A DNA stretch of 64,000 nt from Alteromonas sp. KUL106. Its GTDB lineage: Bacteria > Pseudomonadota > Gammaproteobacteria > Enterobacterales > Alteromonadaceae. Below the pieces are notes generated by a model, which was given only the letters and a program-made list of their open reading frames with translations, was not told the DNA's origin and ran no database searches. The stretch covers positions 1 to 64,000 of the forward strand of contig NZ_BLIG01000039.1 of assembly GCF_009811415.1 (NCBI RefSeq), read 5' to 3'. The translations under genes and the position numbers were made by a program. Within the stretch, counting starts at the first letter, position 1. Each line of letters begins with the position of its first letter. Positions 16,958 to 28,397 of this stretch are shown one piece after another.

Positions 16958-18156
16958 TATCGTATCCCTATCGCATATTTAAGTACTTCTTGTTTAGCAG
17001 GCTCTATGCGCTGCGCCACAGAAAGAAGCTTGTTTCTTATCCATTTAATGGGGGTAACGTCATTGCTAAACAAGGTATAAAACCCGTCCATTGCCGTCAT
17101 CATCACCAAGTTATCTCGCTTTCTAGGCCTTTCATAGGTGCTGATGAGTTTTTGCGAAAATACGCTATCGGTGAGCGACGAAGGGTTGCCGTTACCAATA
17201 GGTTTAAATTCAGCACACACCGAAAGAAAGGTCTCCACATCTTTAAAACCTAAGTTCACACCCTGCCCAGCAAGTGGATTAATGGTGTGAGCTGCATCGC
17301 CAATTAACGCACAGCAACCTTTGACATAGTGATTAGCATGAGAACGGGTAAGCGGAAAAATAGCTTTATCAATAACTGAAAAGCTATTGCCATGTTGAGT
17401 TAATTCGTTGGGAAACGTTTTAAGAATTTCACTTTTAAGCTGGCTGGCTTTTAAGCTTTTTAGACGTTTAAGTTCATCGGGCGTGTCGTACCACACAAGC
17501 GAGGCGTAATTGTCGAACATAGGCAGAAACGCTTTGGGGCCACTCGATGTGAACTGCTGCCAGGTCACAGGCTCTACAGGCTTTTGCATTTTGATTGTGA
17601 TACCCATTGCCTGTTGGGCATACTGCCAACCTGTGGTGCCAATACCGGCTGCTTGTCTTACCTGAGAGTTTGCGCCATCTGCGCCAACGAGCCACTTGGC
17701 TTCGATGGTTCTGCCGTTTGAGAGCATGACCTTTGCCGTATTCGCTAACTGAATATCTTGCACCATTTGACCCGAGATAAGCTCAACATTGTCACACTGC
17801 TGGAGTGCCTTATGGCATCCCAGCTGCAACAATCGGTTTTCCACAAAAAAGCCCAATTGCGGCATGTCGATACTTTGTGCAGTGAAATCTGTTCGATGGG
17901 AAGGGTCGTCCCACACGCTAAGACCGGTGTAGGGTTTAACGCGCATAGCAGCAATGTAGTCCCAAGCACCCAAGGCTTTTAGCAGCGTGACCGACGCTTC
18001 GCTGATAGCTGAAACTCTTAAGTCAGGCCCATCCTCGGGGTTAAATGGGGCCGGTAAATAAGGCTCAATTACCACTACCTTGAAATGCTGCTGCGCAAGT
18101 CCGAGTGCCAGTGCAGCACCCACCATTCCGCCACCATTTATACAAAAATCGACCAT
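16957..18156 (-). CDS. ubiF: UbiF/UbiH-type flavoprotein monooxygenase of ubiquinone synthesis
   Basis: A 399-residue FAD-dependent aromatic hydroxylase. It has the N-terminal dinucleotide-binding motif (INGGGMVGAALALGLAQQ) followed by the acidic end of strand 2, the DG-type motif WLVGADGANSQVR (about residue 158), and the C-terminal GDAAHTINPLAGQGVNLGF motif. It belongs to the UbiH/UbiF/VisC group that adds hydroxyls to the ubiquinone ring. UbiF is preferred because the E. coli ubiF gene is also divergent from miaB. Its stop overlaps the start of a small membrane protein gene (TAATG). Confidence 0.85.
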   Translation of the reverse strand: MVDFCINGGGMVGAALALGLAQQHFKVVVIEPYLPAPFNPEDGPDLRVSAISEASVTLLKALGAWDYIAAMRVKPYTGLSVWDDPSHRTDFTAQSIDMPQLGFFVENRLLQLGCHKALQQCDNVELISGQMVQDIQLANTAKVMLSNGRTIEAKWLVGADGANSQVRQAAGIGTTGWQYAQQAMGITIKMQKPVEPVTWQQFTSSGPKAFLPMFDNYASLVWYDTPDELKRLKSLKASQLKSEILKTFPNELTQHGNSFSVIDKAIFPLTRSHANHYVKGCCALIGDAAHTINPLAGQGVNLGFKDVETFLSVCAEFKPIGNGNPSSLTDSVFSQKLISTYERPRKRDNLVMMTAMDGFYTLFSNDVTPIKWIRNKLLSVAQRIEPAKQEVLKYAIGIR

Positions 18157-18462
18157 TTACTCTCCTTAAAACACGCACTTGCATTATGTCTTAAAACACA
18201 AAGCAGTGTGAAGTAAAACGTAGAACTGGCTTGCCCTAGATCAATTCTTAACGAATCGTCGTAAGACACTGGGAATATGTTTGCATAACAGGTAAAATAT
18301 GCGGCTATTTTGAACATCTTCCTGTAACTGACATTTCCGGTGTTTTTTGCAAGGGCGACTTAAGCGCCATATGTAAACGCATATTCTGCCCAGTCACCTT
18401 GCTAAACACAGGTAATACTGCTTTCACTTACAGGAACATTAACAGGTTATCGAATAGTTGTT
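18157..18462. other. Divergent promoter region ubiF | miaB
   Basis: 306 bases between divergent conserved genes, A+T-rich and consistent with two back-to-back promoters. I see no repeat, riboswitch or small gene in it. Confidence 0.5.
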
Positions 18463-19896
18463 ATGACTAAAAAGCTGTATATCAAAACCTGGGGCTGCCA
18501 AATGAACGAGTATGACTCGGAGAAAATGGCAGACTTACTAGACTCGACGCATGGCTACAGTGCTGCAGAAAGCGCTGAAGAAGCTGACGTCATCTTGCTT
18601 AACACCTGCTCTATTCGTGAAAAAGCACAAGAAAAGGTGTTTCATCAGCTGGGCCGTTGGAAAAACCTTAAGCAAGACAAACCCGAACTTATTATCGGCG
18701 TGGGCGGCTGTGTAGCCTCTCAAGAAGGCGATACTATTCGCCAACGCGCGCCATTTGTAGATTTGGTATTTGGCCCCCAAACACTGCACCGCTTGCCTGA
18801 AATGATTAATCAACTTCAGGGCGGCGCAAAATCTGTAATTGACGTAAGCTTCCCGGAAATTGAAAAATTTGACCGCCTGCCTGAGCCACGCGCTGAAGGC
18901 CCAACAGCGTTCGTTTCAATTATGGAAGGCTGTTCAAAATACTGCACATTCTGCGTAGTGCCATACACCCGTGGTGAAGAAGTAAGTCGTCCTGTTGACG
19001 ATGTGTTATTGGAAATAGCACAGCTTGCTGGGCAAGGCGTTCGTGAGGTAAACCTCTTAGGTCAAAACGTAAATGCATACCGCGGTGAAAACTACGACGG
19101 TACAATTTGTCGTTTCTCTGAACTACTTGAATTAGTTGCCGCTATCGACGGTATCGACAGAATTCGCTATACCACCTCTCACCCGGTTGAATTTACTGAC
19201 GATATTATTGAAGCATACGCGTCTATTCCAGAGTTAGTAGACCACCTGCACTTGCCTGTTCAAAGTGGCTCTGACCGTATATTGAACTTGATGAAGCGTG
19301 GCCATACGGCATTAGAATACAAATCAAAAATGCGTAAGCTGAAGAAAATTCGCCCGAACATTAGCTTGTCGAGCGACTTCATTATTGGTTTCCCAGGTGA
19401 GACCGACGCCGATTTTGAAGCCACCATGGATTTGATTCAGGCGGTCGATTACGACCTTAGCTTCAGCTTTATTTACAGCGCTCGCCCGGGTACGCCTGCT
19501 GCCGACGCAGTGGATGATGTAAGTGAAGAAACGAAGAAACAACGCCTTCATCTACTACAACAGCGTATTACACAACAAGCTCTTCGTATTGCTCGCCATA
19601 TGGTTGGCACGGAACAGCGAATTCTGGTTGAAGGTCCGTCTAAGAAAAACCCAATGGAGCTTTCTGGACGTACAGAGAATAACCGTGTAGTGAACTTTGA
19701 AGGCACGCCGGACATGATTGGCGAATTCGTTGATGTCAACATTACAGACGTGTTCACCAATTCACTTCGTGGTGAAGTTGTGCGCAGAGAAAGCGAAATG
19801 GGGTTGCGTGTTGCCGTTTCGCCCCAATCTATCATGGCAAAGCATCAGGCAGATTTGCCTGACGATCTTGGCGTGGGTCAATTTAACCCAGCCTAA
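18463..19896 (+). CDS. miaB: tRNA methylthiotransferase MiaB
   Basis: A 477-residue radical SAM enzyme that converts i6A37 of tRNA to ms2i6A37. The first Fe-S cluster uses Cys12, Cys49 and Cys83; the radical SAM cluster is C157-x3-C161-x2-C164 in GCSKYCTFC. The C-terminus has a TRAM domain for RNA binding. Length and order of domains are normal for MiaB. It is the first gene of miaB-ybeZ-ybeY-corC-lnt, the same order as in E. coli. The ATG at 18463 is preceded by a moderate AGG-type site. Confidence 0.97.
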   Translation: MTKKLYIKTWGCQMNEYDSEKMADLLDSTHGYSAAESAEEADVILLNTCSIREKAQEKVFHQLGRWKNLKQDKPELIIGVGGCVASQEGDTIRQRAPFVDLVFGPQTLHRLPEMINQLQGGAKSVIDVSFPEIEKFDRLPEPRAEGPTAFVSIMEGCSKYCTFCVVPYTRGEEVSRPVDDVLLEIAQLAGQGVREVNLLGQNVNAYRGENYDGTICRFSELLELVAAIDGIDRIRYTTSHPVEFTDDIIEAYASIPELVDHLHLPVQSGSDRILNLMKRGHTALEYKSKMRKLKKIRPNISLSSDFIIGFPGETDADFEATMDLIQAVDYDLSFSFIYSARPGTPAADAVDDVSEETKKQRLHLLQQRITQQALRIARHMVGTEQRILVEGPSKKNPMELSGRTENNRVVNFEGTPDMIGEFVDVNITDVFTNSLRGEVVRRESEMGLRVAVSPQSIMAKHQADLPDDLGVGQFNPA

Positions 19897-19925
19897 TTAC
19901 GTTTTAAAGCGAGGAAAAAAGCAGC

Positions 19926-21002
19926 TTGAGTACATTGGTTAGTAACGAATTTGATTTAGAACCGGCAGATAGCAAACGCCTGTCGAGTTTATGTGGCCCC
20001 TTTGATGACAACATTAAACAAATTGAGCGCAGGTTAGGCGTAGAAATTACCTACCGAAATAACGCGTTCAAAGTGTTGGGTGAACCGCAGCAAATAAAAA
20101 GTGCTAGCGAATTACTTAAGCTTCTTTACATAGAAACTCAGCCTATCAAGGGCCGAATTCCTGAGCTAGAGGCAGAACAGGTCCATCTTGCCATTCAAGA
20201 AGCCCGCGTTATTGAAAAAGACGCCACAGGCGGCTATGGCAAAGAGGTGAACATCAAAACGAAGCGCGGTGTTATTAAGCCGCGCAATCCAAATCAAGCG
20301 CAGTACGTGGCGAATATTATTAACCACGATATCACCTTTGGTATTGGCCCCGCCGGTACAGGTAAAACCTATCTGGCTGTGGCTGCTGCTGTTGATGCAC
20401 TTGAGCGCCAAGAAATTCGCCGTATCTTGCTTACCCGACCAGCGGTGGAAGCAGGTGAAAAGCTCGGCTTTTTGCCTGGGGATCTATCGCAAAAAGTTGA
20501 CCCATATTTGCGCCCTCTTTACGACGCCCTGTTTGAGATGTTGGGCTTCGAGAAAGTAGAAAAGCTGATGGAGCGCAATGTTATTGAAGTAGCGCCGCTT
20601 GCCTACATGCGTGGTCGTACACTAAACGACGCCTTTATCATCTTGGATGAAAGCCAAAACACAACGGTAGAGCAAATGAAAATGTTCTTAACCCGTATTG
20701 GCTTTAATTCAAAAGCAGTCATCACCGGTGACATTACACAGGTAGACTTACCTCGCGGTGCCAAATCAGGTCTACGCCACGCTATTGAAGTGTTGAGCGA
20801 AGTGGATGACATTTCTTTTAACTTCTTCAACGCTGAAGACGTGGTTCGCCACCCTGTGGTTGCACGTATTGTTCGAGCTTATGAACTGCATGACGCCGAA
20901 CAAGAACGACTGCGCAAAGAACGTAAAGAAGAAGCATTGCGACTTCAACGTGAACAGTCGGCTCACAGCTCTGAGCAAACGAACGACGACAGCGCATCGT
21001 GA
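19926..21002 (+). CDS. ybeZ: PhoH-like ATPase YbeZ
   Basis: A 358-residue PhoH-family P-loop ATPase implicated with YbeY in ribosome maturation and rRNA handling. The N-terminal domain resembles a KH/PIN-associated fold (about 15-70); Walker A is GPAGTGKT (141-148) and Walker [10 protein letters not shown] (about 240). The start is TTG at 19926, preceded by GAGG at 19911-19914. It ends with TGA at 21000-21002, overlapping the ybeY GTG by 4 bases, which couples their translation. Confidence 0.95.
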   Translation: MSTLVSNEFDLEPADSKRLSSLCGPFDDNIKQIERRLGVEITYRNNAFKVLGEPQQIKSASELLKLLYIETQPIKGRIPELEAEQVHLAIQEARVIEKDATGGYGKEVNIKTKRGVIKPRNPNQAQYVANIINHDITFGIGPAGTGKTYLAVAAAVDALERQEIRRILLTRPAVEAGEKLGFLPGDLSQKVDPYLRPLYDALFEMLGFEKVEKLMERNVIEVAPLAYMRGRTLNDAFIILDESQNTTVEQMKMFLTRIGFNSKAVITGDITQVDLPRGAKSGLRHAIEVLSEVDDISFNFFNAEDVVRHPVVARIVRAYELHDAEQERLRKERKEEALRLQREQSAHSSEQTNDDSAS

Positions 21003-21475
21003 CCGCCATTATTGATGTGCAACAAGCGTTTGAAGGTGACGAAGCTATTTTAGCGGCCATCCCCTCACCTTCCGAACTCGAGCGTTGGGCGAATGCTGTT
21101 TTGCAATACGAAGGATTAAGCGAGCAAGAAGTGACGATTCGCTTTACTGACGAAGCCGAAAGCCAAAGTTTAAATAGTGAATACCGCGGGAAAGACAAGC
21201 CAACGAATGTTTTGTCTTTCCCTTTTGAGGCACCTCCAGGTATTGAAATTAACTTATTAGGCGACCTGGTTATCTGTGCCCCGGTTATTAGCCGCGAAGC
21301 AGACGAACAGCAGAAAAAAGTGAGCGATCACTACGCACACATGATGGTTCATGGGCTATTGCATTTGATGGGATATGACCATATTGATGATGCTGAAGCC
21401 GAGGAAATGGAAAGCAAGGAAATTGATATTCTTGCGCGCCTTGGCATTGATAATCCCTACGAAGTTAACGATTGA
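20999..21475 (+). CDS. ybeY: Endoribonuclease YbeY
   Basis: A 158-residue metal-dependent endoribonuclease of 16S rRNA maturation and 70S quality control. The zinc-binding pattern is [11 protein letters not shown] with His118, His122 and His128. The start is GTG at 20999, inside the last codons of ybeZ (GTGA overlap). Length is normal for the family. Confidence 0.96.
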   Translation: MTAIIDVQQAFEGDEAILAAIPSPSELERWANAVLQYEGLSEQEVTIRFTDEAESQSLNSEYRGKDKPTNVLSFPFEAPPGIEINLLGDLVICAPVISREADEQQKKVSDHYAHMMVHGLLHLMGYDHIDDAEAEEMESKEIDILARLGIDNPYEVND

Positions 21476-21591
21476 ATATTGATCTTAAACAATTGTTATA
21501 TAAACACTTCAATACTTAGTAACAATAAACCATTGACGGCCAGCAAGAACCATTTTAACGTTGGCGTTGAACTAACAATAAAACGGATATT

Positions 21592-22449
21592 ATGAGCGAC
21601 GATAATCCTCACTCTACCAACGGCTCATCAGGCAAGAGTTGGTTAGATAAACTAAAAAATTCAATTTCTGGCGAGCCGAGAAGTAAAGAAGAGTTGGTAT
21701 CAGTGATTACTGATGCGGAACATAACGAAATCATTGACCCACAAACCCGCGAAATGATCGAAGGGGTGATAGGCGTCAATGAGATGCGAGTGAGGGACAT
21801 CATGATCCCTCGCGCTCAAATGACCACTATAGATGTAGAGAAAAAGGTAGAAGAGTTTCTACCACTCATGCTCGAATCTGCCCACTCCCGTTTTCCTGTT
21901 ATCAGCGAAGACAAAGATCACATTGAAGGCATCTTGCTTGCTAAAGATTTACTTGCGTTTGCTTTCAATGCAGAAAAAGAGTTTAACTTAAAAGATATTT
22001 TGCGCCCTGCGGTCATTGTGCCAGAAAGCAAACGTGTAGACGTTTTGCTTAAAGAGTTTCGTCAACAGCGCTATCACATGGCCATTGTGGTAGACGAGTA
22101 TGGCGGCGTATCGGGCCTTGTTACCATTGAAGATATCTTAGAAATCATCGTGGGTGAAATCGAAGACGAATACGATACTGAAGAAGACGGTACCGACGAT
22201 ATTCGCCCATTAAACAAGTCTACCTACTCGGTAAAAGCGCTGACGCCTGTTGATGATTTTAACGAGTTTTTTGAAACCAAGTTCAGTGAAGAAGAAGCCG
22301 ATACCATTGGTGGTATTGTGCTTAAAGCGTTTGGTCATATGCCTGAAACCAATGATGAAATCACCATTGGCGATATTCAGTTTAAAGTGACTAACTCAGA
22401 TAAACGTCGACTTATTCAACTTAAGGTTTCAGTGCCTTCACTCGAATAG
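21592..22449 (+). CDS. corC: CorC/YbeX CBS-domain protein
   Basis: A 285-residue cytosolic protein with a CBS pair (about 70-185: MIPRAQMTTID and IVVDEYGGVSGLVTIEDILE) and a C-terminal CorC_HlyC domain (about 205-280) that resembles an FAD-like ligand fold. The family was first linked to magnesium/cobalt efflux through CorA; more recent work ties YbeX to ribosome function, which fits its position between ybeY and lnt. The region before it (21476-21591) contains no gene. Confidence 0.92.
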   Translation: MSDDNPHSTNGSSGKSWLDKLKNSISGEPRSKEELVSVITDAEHNEIIDPQTREMIEGVIGVNEMRVRDIMIPRAQMTTIDVEKKVEEFLPLMLESAHSRFPVISEDKDHIEGILLAKDLLAFAFNAEKEFNLKDILRPAVIVPESKRVDVLLKEFRQQRYHMAIVVDEYGGVSGLVTIEDILEIIVGEIEDEYDTEEDGTDDIRPLNKSTYSVKALTPVDDFNEFFETKFSEEEADTIGGIVLKAFGHMPETNDEITIGDIQFKVTNSDKRRLIQLKVSVPSLE

Positions 22450-22546
22450 TGAAGTAGCGCAAACTTGCTTCTGTTTCAGCACAGGGCTGCTCGATTTGTT
22501 CGTGCTTCCCCTGTGTTGATTTAACAATTCTATTAACCACGATCAG

Positions 22547-24061
22547 ATGACGCCAATGCTGAAACGGTTTACTCCCCACCTTCTTCTTGTACTAAGCGGC
22601 GCAAGTTTAACGCTGGCCTTCGCTCCCTTTAATATTTGGCTTTTAACGATTCCTGCCCTTGCACTTGCGCTTCGCCAGGTAATAAAGCTAAAACATCGCC
22701 CATTTTTAGCTGGATGGCTATTTGGCGCAGGATGGTTTGGTGCGGGCATCAGCTGGGTTCATGTAAGTATTGCTGACTTTGGCGGCTTACCGCTTGCTGC
22801 ATCCGTTGCACTCATGGCGTTACTTTGCGGCTACCTCGCGTTATACCCTGCCCTTGCCACAAAAGTTACCGCAAAATATTTTTCGCCTCAGCTATGGCCC
22901 ATGGTGCTGCCTTTTTTCTGGGTGGTTACCGAATGGCTACGAAGCTGGATGCTAAGCGGTTTTCCGTGGCTATCGTTAGGCTATAGTCAGATAGATAGTC
23001 CGCTTTCAGGCTTTGCGCCGATTATCGGTGAAACAGGAATAAGCGCGCTTATCGTTATCAGCGCTACACTATTTGCGTTAATACATAATAAACGAACGTT
23101 CGCCAATGCAGTGCTGGTTGCGCTGTGCTTGTTTACTAGCGGCTACTTACTTAAGCAACATACTTGGGTTGCACCCGAAAAGACCTACTCAGTAGGCATG
23201 GCGCAGGGCAACATTGCCCAAAGCCTGCGATGGGTGCCAGAGCAAGATGGTCCAACCATGGACACGTATTGGAATTTAACCGAAAGCCTATGGGATAACG
23301 ACCTGATTATTTGGCCTGAAGCCGCCGTTCCAAAGCTTGAGCCATTGGCTCAACCTTATCTTGCTAAAGTTAACGAAAGAGCCTTTCAAGAGAACACGGC
23401 CCTTATTACCGGCATCGTTAATTATAACTGGGAAACCGACGAGGCTTGGAACAACCTTATTGTGCTTGGAAAACGCACACCAGATGCTGCTTACCCAGAT
23501 TATCAATATTTTCATAACAACCGTTTTTCGAAACATCATCTATTGCCTGTAGGCGAATTTGTGCCTTTTGAAGATTGGCTTCGCCCGCTTGCTCCTTTGT
23601 TCGACTTGCCAATGTCGTCGTTTTCTCGTGGTGACTATCAGCAGACGAACCTTGAAGCAAACGGCATACACCTAGCGCCTGCTATCTGTTTTGAAATCGC
23701 GTTTCCTCATCAGGTCATGGCGAATGTCTATGATGATACTGATATGATCATAACGGTAAGTAACGACGCGTGGTTTGGCCACTCACATGGCCCTGCTCAA
23801 CATTTACAAATTGCACGGATGCGCGCCCTTGAGTTGGGCCGCCCTGTTGTGAGAGCGACAAACAATGGCATTACCGCCTTTATAAACCATAAAGGTGAAG
23901 TAACAGCTCGCTTGCCTCAATTTATAGCCGGTAATATTTCAGCGCCTGTTGTTGCAACTCGCGGTTTTACGCCGTATTACCACCTTCAAGAGTTAGGCGT
24001 TTGGACATTGGTCATTGCACTGATGCTCGCTGCCATAGTAATTGAAAGACCGAAACATTAA
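22547..24061 (+). CDS. lnt: Apolipoprotein N-acyltransferase Lnt
   Basis: A 504-residue inner-membrane enzyme that adds the third acyl chain to the N-terminal Cys of lipoproteins. Six or more transmembrane segments occupy about the first 200 residues; the periplasmic nitrilase-like domain follows. The catalytic triad lines up with the E. coli one: Glu258 (WPEAAVP), Lys329 (NRFSKHH) and Cys381 (APAICFE). A second in-frame ATG at 22556 is possible. It closes the miaB-lnt block. Confidence 0.96.
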   Translation: MTPMLKRFTPHLLLVLSGASLTLAFAPFNIWLLTIPALALALRQVIKLKHRPFLAGWLFGAGWFGAGISWVHVSIADFGGLPLAASVALMALLCGYLALYPALATKVTAKYFSPQLWPMVLPFFWVVTEWLRSWMLSGFPWLSLGYSQIDSPLSGFAPIIGETGISALIVISATLFALIHNKRTFANAVLVALCLFTSGYLLKQHTWVAPEKTYSVGMAQGNIAQSLRWVPEQDGPTMDTYWNLTESLWDNDLIIWPEAAVPKLEPLAQPYLAKVNERAFQENTALITGIVNYNWETDEAWNNLIVLGKRTPDAAYPDYQYFHNNRFSKHHLLPVGEFVPFEDWLRPLAPLFDLPMSSFSRGDYQQTNLEANGIHLAPAICFEIAFPHQVMANVYDDTDMIITVSNDAWFGHSHGPAQHLQIARMRALELGRPVVRATNNGITAFINHKGEVTARLPQFIAGNISAPVVATRGFTPYYHLQELGVWTLVIALMLAAIVIERPKH

Positions 24062-24202
24062 TGTACCCTTACTGTGACAACTTTTGTCCTGAAGCTAAGG
24101 GAAAAAAGCCAAAATTTCTGTTGGCTACGTTAGGATTGATAAGTCGCAGTAACATTATAAATACAGAGTAATACGAACAAGTTTAGTAGCAAGGAGGCAC
24201 AC

Positions 24203-24965
24203 TTGAGAGACAAAGAGACAATTGCAGTTTTTATTGATGCTGATAATGCACCTGCGCAGAAAATAGATAAGGTCCTTTCTGAATTGGCACGCTATGGTGT
24301 AGTCAATATCAGAAAGGCATATGGAAACTGGAAAAATCAGAATTTAAAGCCGTGGGAAGATGTTCTTCACGAGTTTGCAATTCAACCCATTCAACAATTT
24401 GATCTCACGAAAGGCAAAAATGCGACAGACATGGCACTAGTCATTGATGTCATGGATGTATTATATACAAAAGATATAGACGTTATTTGCCTCGTATCGT
24501 CAGATTGTGACTTCACTCCACTTGTAACCCGTACATTAGCCGATGGAAAGTTTGTAATAGGATTTGGCGAGAGAAAAGCACCTTTAGCTTTTGTTAATAG
24601 TTGGCGAGAGAAAAGCACCTTTAGCTTTTGTTAATAGTTGCTCTCGCTTCCTTTATTTGGACAAAGAAAGTGAGAAAGAGGCTCCTATTCAAAAAGATAC
24701 GAAGAATATTAAAAGCGACACTAGGTTGATGAACCTGTTGAGACAGGCAGTTGAAGCTGTGGAAGATGATGAAGGTTGGGCGATGTTAGGGCCCATTGGA
24801 ACACACATTTCAAACCATGCATCCTTCGATCAACGCAATTATGGATTTAAAAAATTGAGTGATTTGTTTCAAGCCATAGATCTTTTTGAAATGAAGAAAA
24901 CAAATGGTTCTGTGTTGTGGGTTAGAGACAAGAAAAAAGCAAAGCAAATTGGCAAGTTGAAATGA
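24203..24965 (+). pseudogene. NYN (LabA-like) and LOTUS/OST-HTH protein, frameshifted by duplication
   Basis: The first part (24203-24634) encodes a NYN/PIN-like nuclease domain with AVFIDADNA at residues 8-16, a KNATDMALVIDVMD acidic segment, and VSSDCDFTPLV. The second part (in another frame, about 24591-24965) encodes an OST-HTH/LOTUS-type domain (MNLLRQAVEAVEDDEGWAML near its middle). An exact 37-bp tandem duplication (24564-24600 and 24601-24637) shifts the frame and stops translation after TFSFC. Removing one copy gives an uninterrupted 726-base frame for 241 residues, so the duplication is what broke a bacterial NYN-LOTUS protein. Such proteins are proposed RNA-binding nucleases. RBS AAGGAGG precedes a TTG start (24203). 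Confidence 0.88.
24564..24637 (+). repeat. Exact 37-bp tandem duplication
   Basis: The unit TTGGCGAGAGAAAAGCACCT (first 20 bases of 37) occurs twice, back to back with no mismatch, inside the NYN-LOTUS gene. Its length is not a multiple of three. Perfect identity points to a recent event; precise excision by slippage or recombination would restore the gene. Confidence 0.97.
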
Positions 24966-25026
24966 GCAGCGCCTGAATATTAGACGCTGCGTAAATCAAT
25001 ACCTTCGAGCGAAATCCAACTATATA

Positions 25027-27165
25027 TTAATTGCCCGCCGCCTGAATAGCCGTGAGGGCTATGGTAAACACGATATCATCCACCAACGCGCCGCGGCTTA
25101 AATCGTTAACTGGCTTTCTCATGCCTTGCAGCATCGGGCCAATACAGACTAAATCGAAGCTACGCTGTACCGCTTTATAAGTGGTGTTACCTGTGTTTAG
25201 GTCTGGGAATACAAATACGTTTGCTTTCCCTGCTACTGGGCTATTAGGCGCTTTGCTCTTACCTACACTTTCAATGGCCGCGGCATCGTATTGAAGCGGG
25301 CCATCTATCAGTAAATCAGGGCGAAGACGTTGCGCAATTTTAGTGGCTTCACGCACTTTTTCTACATCGCTACCTGCACCAGACGACCCCGTACTGTAGC
25401 TAATCATGGCAACGCGGGGCTCAATGCCAAACATTTGTGCAGACTCTGCAGATTGAATAGCAATATCGGCAAGCTGCTGAGCGTTAGGGTCAGGGTTAAT
25501 CGCACAATCACCGTAGACCAAAACTTGGTCAGGCAATAACATGAAAAATACGGATGACACCAAAGAGGCATTTTCAGCTGTCTTAATTAACTGCAGCGCG
25601 GGGCGAATAGTATTAGCCGTGGTGTTAACCGCGCCAGAGACCAATCCATCCACATCGTCTTGCTGAAGCATCATAGTACCAAGCGTTACGTTATCTTGTA
25701 GGAGCTCTTGAGCCACCACTTCGGTCACACCTTTGTGACCACGTAACGCCACTAAGCCCTCAACGTAGTCTTTCTTTATGGCCGACGGCGATAGGATTTC
25801 CACACCATCGCTAAGTACTACGCCTTGCTGTTCCGCTACCCGTCTGATTTCGGTTTCGTCGCCTAACAGTACAGGGCGTGCAAGACCGCGCTTAGCACAA
25901 ATAGACGCTGCTACCACAGTTCTGGGTTCGTTTCCTTCTGGCAATACAATGCGCTTATTAACTTGTCGTGCACGATTTGTCAGGTAAAAACGAAACGCTG
26001 ATGGAGAGAGCTTTTTCTGACGGGAAACTTTCTGAGTAAGAGAATTAACCCAACTGGCATCTAAACTTTCAGCAGTATGTACCATTACTTTTTCTATGCG
26101 TTGACTGTCATCAACCGGTACTTCTTGATTAAACGCGTGAAGTGCTTGTGCAGTCTGCCACGTGTTGGAGTTGACCAACATAACTGGCAAACCTGTCTCC
26201 ATCGCTTGACTGCATAGCGCCATGATATTCTCGTCGGGCTGGTAGCCACCGGTAAGCAATAGTGCACCTAACTTGGTTCCGTTCAACGCAGCTAGACAGC
26301 ACGACACAAACACGTCGCCGCGATCGCCAGACATCACAAGTAACGCGCCTGGTTTAAGGGTGTGTGTCATGTTATGAATTTCTCGGGCACAAAACGTCAC
26401 ACTGCTCAAACGACGCTCCGATAGCTCACCTTCGTTAAGCAAAGTCGCTTTAAGGTGCTTAGCTACATCGGTTGCGCGAGGAGACACTAAATCAGCGCTC
26501 CAATCTATCGTACCAAGTAAGCTTAACCCCTTTTTGAATATTGGCAGCTCTCGTAGTGCCTGCGTGCGCTCTTCATCGTGCTCGGGGGCCTCTATGGCGC
26601 CAATATCGGCACGAAGTCGGCCATGCTCATCAAATGGCGCGTTAACTTTATTGAAAATACAGCCCACGACTTTCTGCCCTTTATGGCCACCATAGGTATC
26701 CACGACGATTTCAAGGCGATGGTTTATATCAGTGACGGTATCATTCCCAGGCACAGCAACAAAAACAATGTCAGCATCAAGTGCGCGGCTTATTTCCAAA
26801 TTCAATCGCTCTGCATAAGGGTGGTGACGCGTTGTCACTAATCCTTCAATCACCGTTACCGCTTCTTGCTCGCTATTTTCTTCAAAGCGCTCAATGATTT
26901 CTTCAAGCAATTCATCGGTACTGTCATTGCTAATCATACGCTCAACATAGTCAAGCTGAAACGGCGCAATCGGCGAGACGCTGGCATGATGAGCGATAAT
27001 CGCGGTTGAACGTTCTTCACCGTTATCACCTCTTCGAGGCTGCGCCACGGGCTTGAAAAAATTTAGCTTAATGCCTTGTTCTTCAATGGCGCGAACAAGG
27101 CCCATGCTGACCGTAGTTAGGCCCACACTGGTACCTACGGGGATCAACATAATTCTACGAGACAT
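25027..27165 (-). CDS. pta: Phosphate acetyltransferase, long (Pta) type
   Basis: A 712-residue enzyme that interconverts acetyl-CoA and acetyl phosphate. It has the three-part layout of enterobacterial Pta: an N-terminal P-loop/BioD-like domain (about 1-220), a DRTGG domain (about 230-340) and the C-terminal catalytic PTA_PTB domain (about 390-705, with [10 protein letters not shown] and [16 protein letters not shown]). Its start lies 50 bases from the ackA stop on the same strand, so they form the ackA-pta operon. A hairpin GCAGCG/CGCTGC at 24966-24990 may mark the shared end with the NYN-LOTUS pseudogene. Confidence 0.96.
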   Translation of the reverse strand: MSRRIMLIPVGTSVGLTTVSMGLVRAIEEQGIKLNFFKPVAQPRRGDNGEERSTAIIAHHASVSPIAPFQLDYVERMISNDSTDELLEEIIERFEENSEQEAVTVIEGLVTTRHHPYAERLNLEISRALDADIVFVAVPGNDTVTDINHRLEIVVDTYGGHKGQKVVGCIFNKVNAPFDEHGRLRADIGAIEAPEHDEERTQALRELPIFKKGLSLLGTIDWSADLVSPRATDVAKHLKATLLNEGELSERRLSSVTFCAREIHNMTHTLKPGALLVMSGDRGDVFVSCCLAALNGTKLGALLLTGGYQPDENIMALCSQAMETGLPVMLVNSNTWQTAQALHAFNQEVPVDDSQRIEKVMVHTAESLDASWVNSLTQKVSRQKKLSPSAFRFYLTNRARQVNKRIVLPEGNEPRTVVAASICAKRGLARPVLLGDETEIRRVAEQQGVVLSDGVEILSPSAIKKDYVEGLVALRGHKGVTEVVAQELLQDNVTLGTMMLQQDDVDGLVSGAVNTTANTIRPALQLIKTAENASLVSSVFFMLLPDQVLVYGDCAINPDPNAQQLADIAIQSAESAQMFGIEPRVAMISYSTGSSGAGSDVEKVREATKIAQRLRPDLLIDGPLQYDAAAIESVGKSKAPNSPVAGKANVFVFPDLNTGNTTYKAVQRSFDLVCIGPMLQGMRKPVNDLSRGALVDDIVFTIALTAIQAAGN

Positions 27166-27215
27166 AGTTACTCCTGCTATTGCCCACGCACAAGCGCTGG
27201 CGTTGCTAGTTGAAT

Positions 27216-28397
27216 TTACGCGAAGGTTGCAGCTTCAGCCGCAATTACCCATTCTTCATTGGTAGGTATGACATAAACAGCCGTTGACGCTGTATCTGTA
27301 GAAATTTTTCCACCTTGCCCAAATCGCGCATCAGTATTTCTTTGCGCATCTAAAGTAATGCCAAAGTGAGCGAAATATCCCATGGTCGTCTCTCTGATAA
27401 GCGACGAGTTCTCACCAATGCCGCCGGTAAAGACAATTGCGTCTAACGTAGGCACGGCTACCATATAGCCCGCAATGTATTTAGCCAGGCGGTAGCAGAA
27501 TATCTCGATTGCCAGCAATGCCCCTTCGTGCCCCTCAAGTGCAGCTTCTTCAAGGGTTCTACAGTCGTTACTTAGTTCTGAAATACCAAGAAGTCCTGAC
27601 TGTTTGTTTAACAAATCGCTGATTTCATCGGCCGTTTTGCCCAGTTTTTTCTGTAGCGTTCCAGGTAAGCTTGGGTCTAAATCGCCGCAGCGCGTTCCCA
27701 TCACCAGCCCTTCAAGCGGAATAAACCCAAGGCTTGTGTCAACGGCTTGACCTTTTTCGATAGCCGATACACTACAGCCATTGCCTAAGTGAGCACTGAT
27801 GATGCTAGTGTCTGAAACAGGCTTATTTAGCATTTTTGCCATGCTATCAAGAATAAATTTATGGCTCGTGCCGTGGAAGCCATAGCGTCTTATGCCATGT
27901 TCGCGATAAAGCGACATGGGTAAAGCATAAATAAAGGCTTTCTTGGGAAGGGTTTGAAAAAAGGACGTATCAAACACCGCGACGTGGGGCAAATCTGGGT
28001 AAGCGGCTTGCGCGGTGACGATGCCCTTCAAGTTCGCCATATTATGCAACGGCGCCATGCTCGCGTAATCTTCGATTGCTTTTAAAACACTGTCATCAAC
28101 AAGTGCGGCCTGCTTAAATTTCTCTCCGCCATGCACGACGCGATGCCCTATAGCGATGGGCTGAACGCCTGTGCTGGAAATGATCTCTTGAATGGCGTTA
28201 AGTGCTTCGGTATGCCCCGCGTTCTTGCTCAGCGAAAGCGTTGTCTTTTTACCGTTCACTTTATAAGACAAACTCGCATCAATATTACCGAGGCTTTCCG
28301 CAATACCAGATAAACCGGCAATACCAGTATCAGCGTCTATAATGGCAAACTTGACAGAAGAACTGCCGCAATTTAATACAATGACTTCTTTTTTCAT
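27216..28397 (-). CDS. ackA: Acetate kinase
   Basis: A 393-residue acetate kinase that makes acetate and ATP from acetyl phosphate or the reverse. The ASKHA-fold signatures are visible: [13 protein letters not shown] at the N-terminus, [10 protein letters not shown] near 82, [15 protein letters not shown] near 143 (substrate Asp) and HLGNGCSV near 200. The start ATG at 28397 ([10 protein letters not shown]) is preferred over an in-frame TTG at 28409. First gene of ackA-pta; the 240-base gap to the divergent GGDEF gene holds its promoter. Confidence 0.96.
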   Translation of the reverse strand: MKKEVIVLNCGSSSVKFAIIDADTGIAGLSGIAESLGNIDASLSYKVNGKKTTLSLSKNAGHTEALNAIQEIISSTGVQPIAIGHRVVHGGEKFKQAALVDDSVLKAIEDYASMAPLHNMANLKGIVTAQAAYPDLPHVAVFDTSFFQTLPKKAFIYALPMSLYREHGIRRYGFHGTSHKFILDSMAKMLNKPVSDTSIISAHLGNGCSVSAIEKGQAVDTSLGFIPLEGLVMGTRCGDLDPSLPGTLQKKLGKTADEISDLLNKQSGLLGISELSNDCRTLEEAALEGHEGALLAIEIFCYRLAKYIAGYMVAVPTLDAIVFTGGIGENSSLIRETTMGYFAHFGITLDAQRNTDARFGQGGKISTDTASTAVYVIPTNEEWVIAAEAATFA

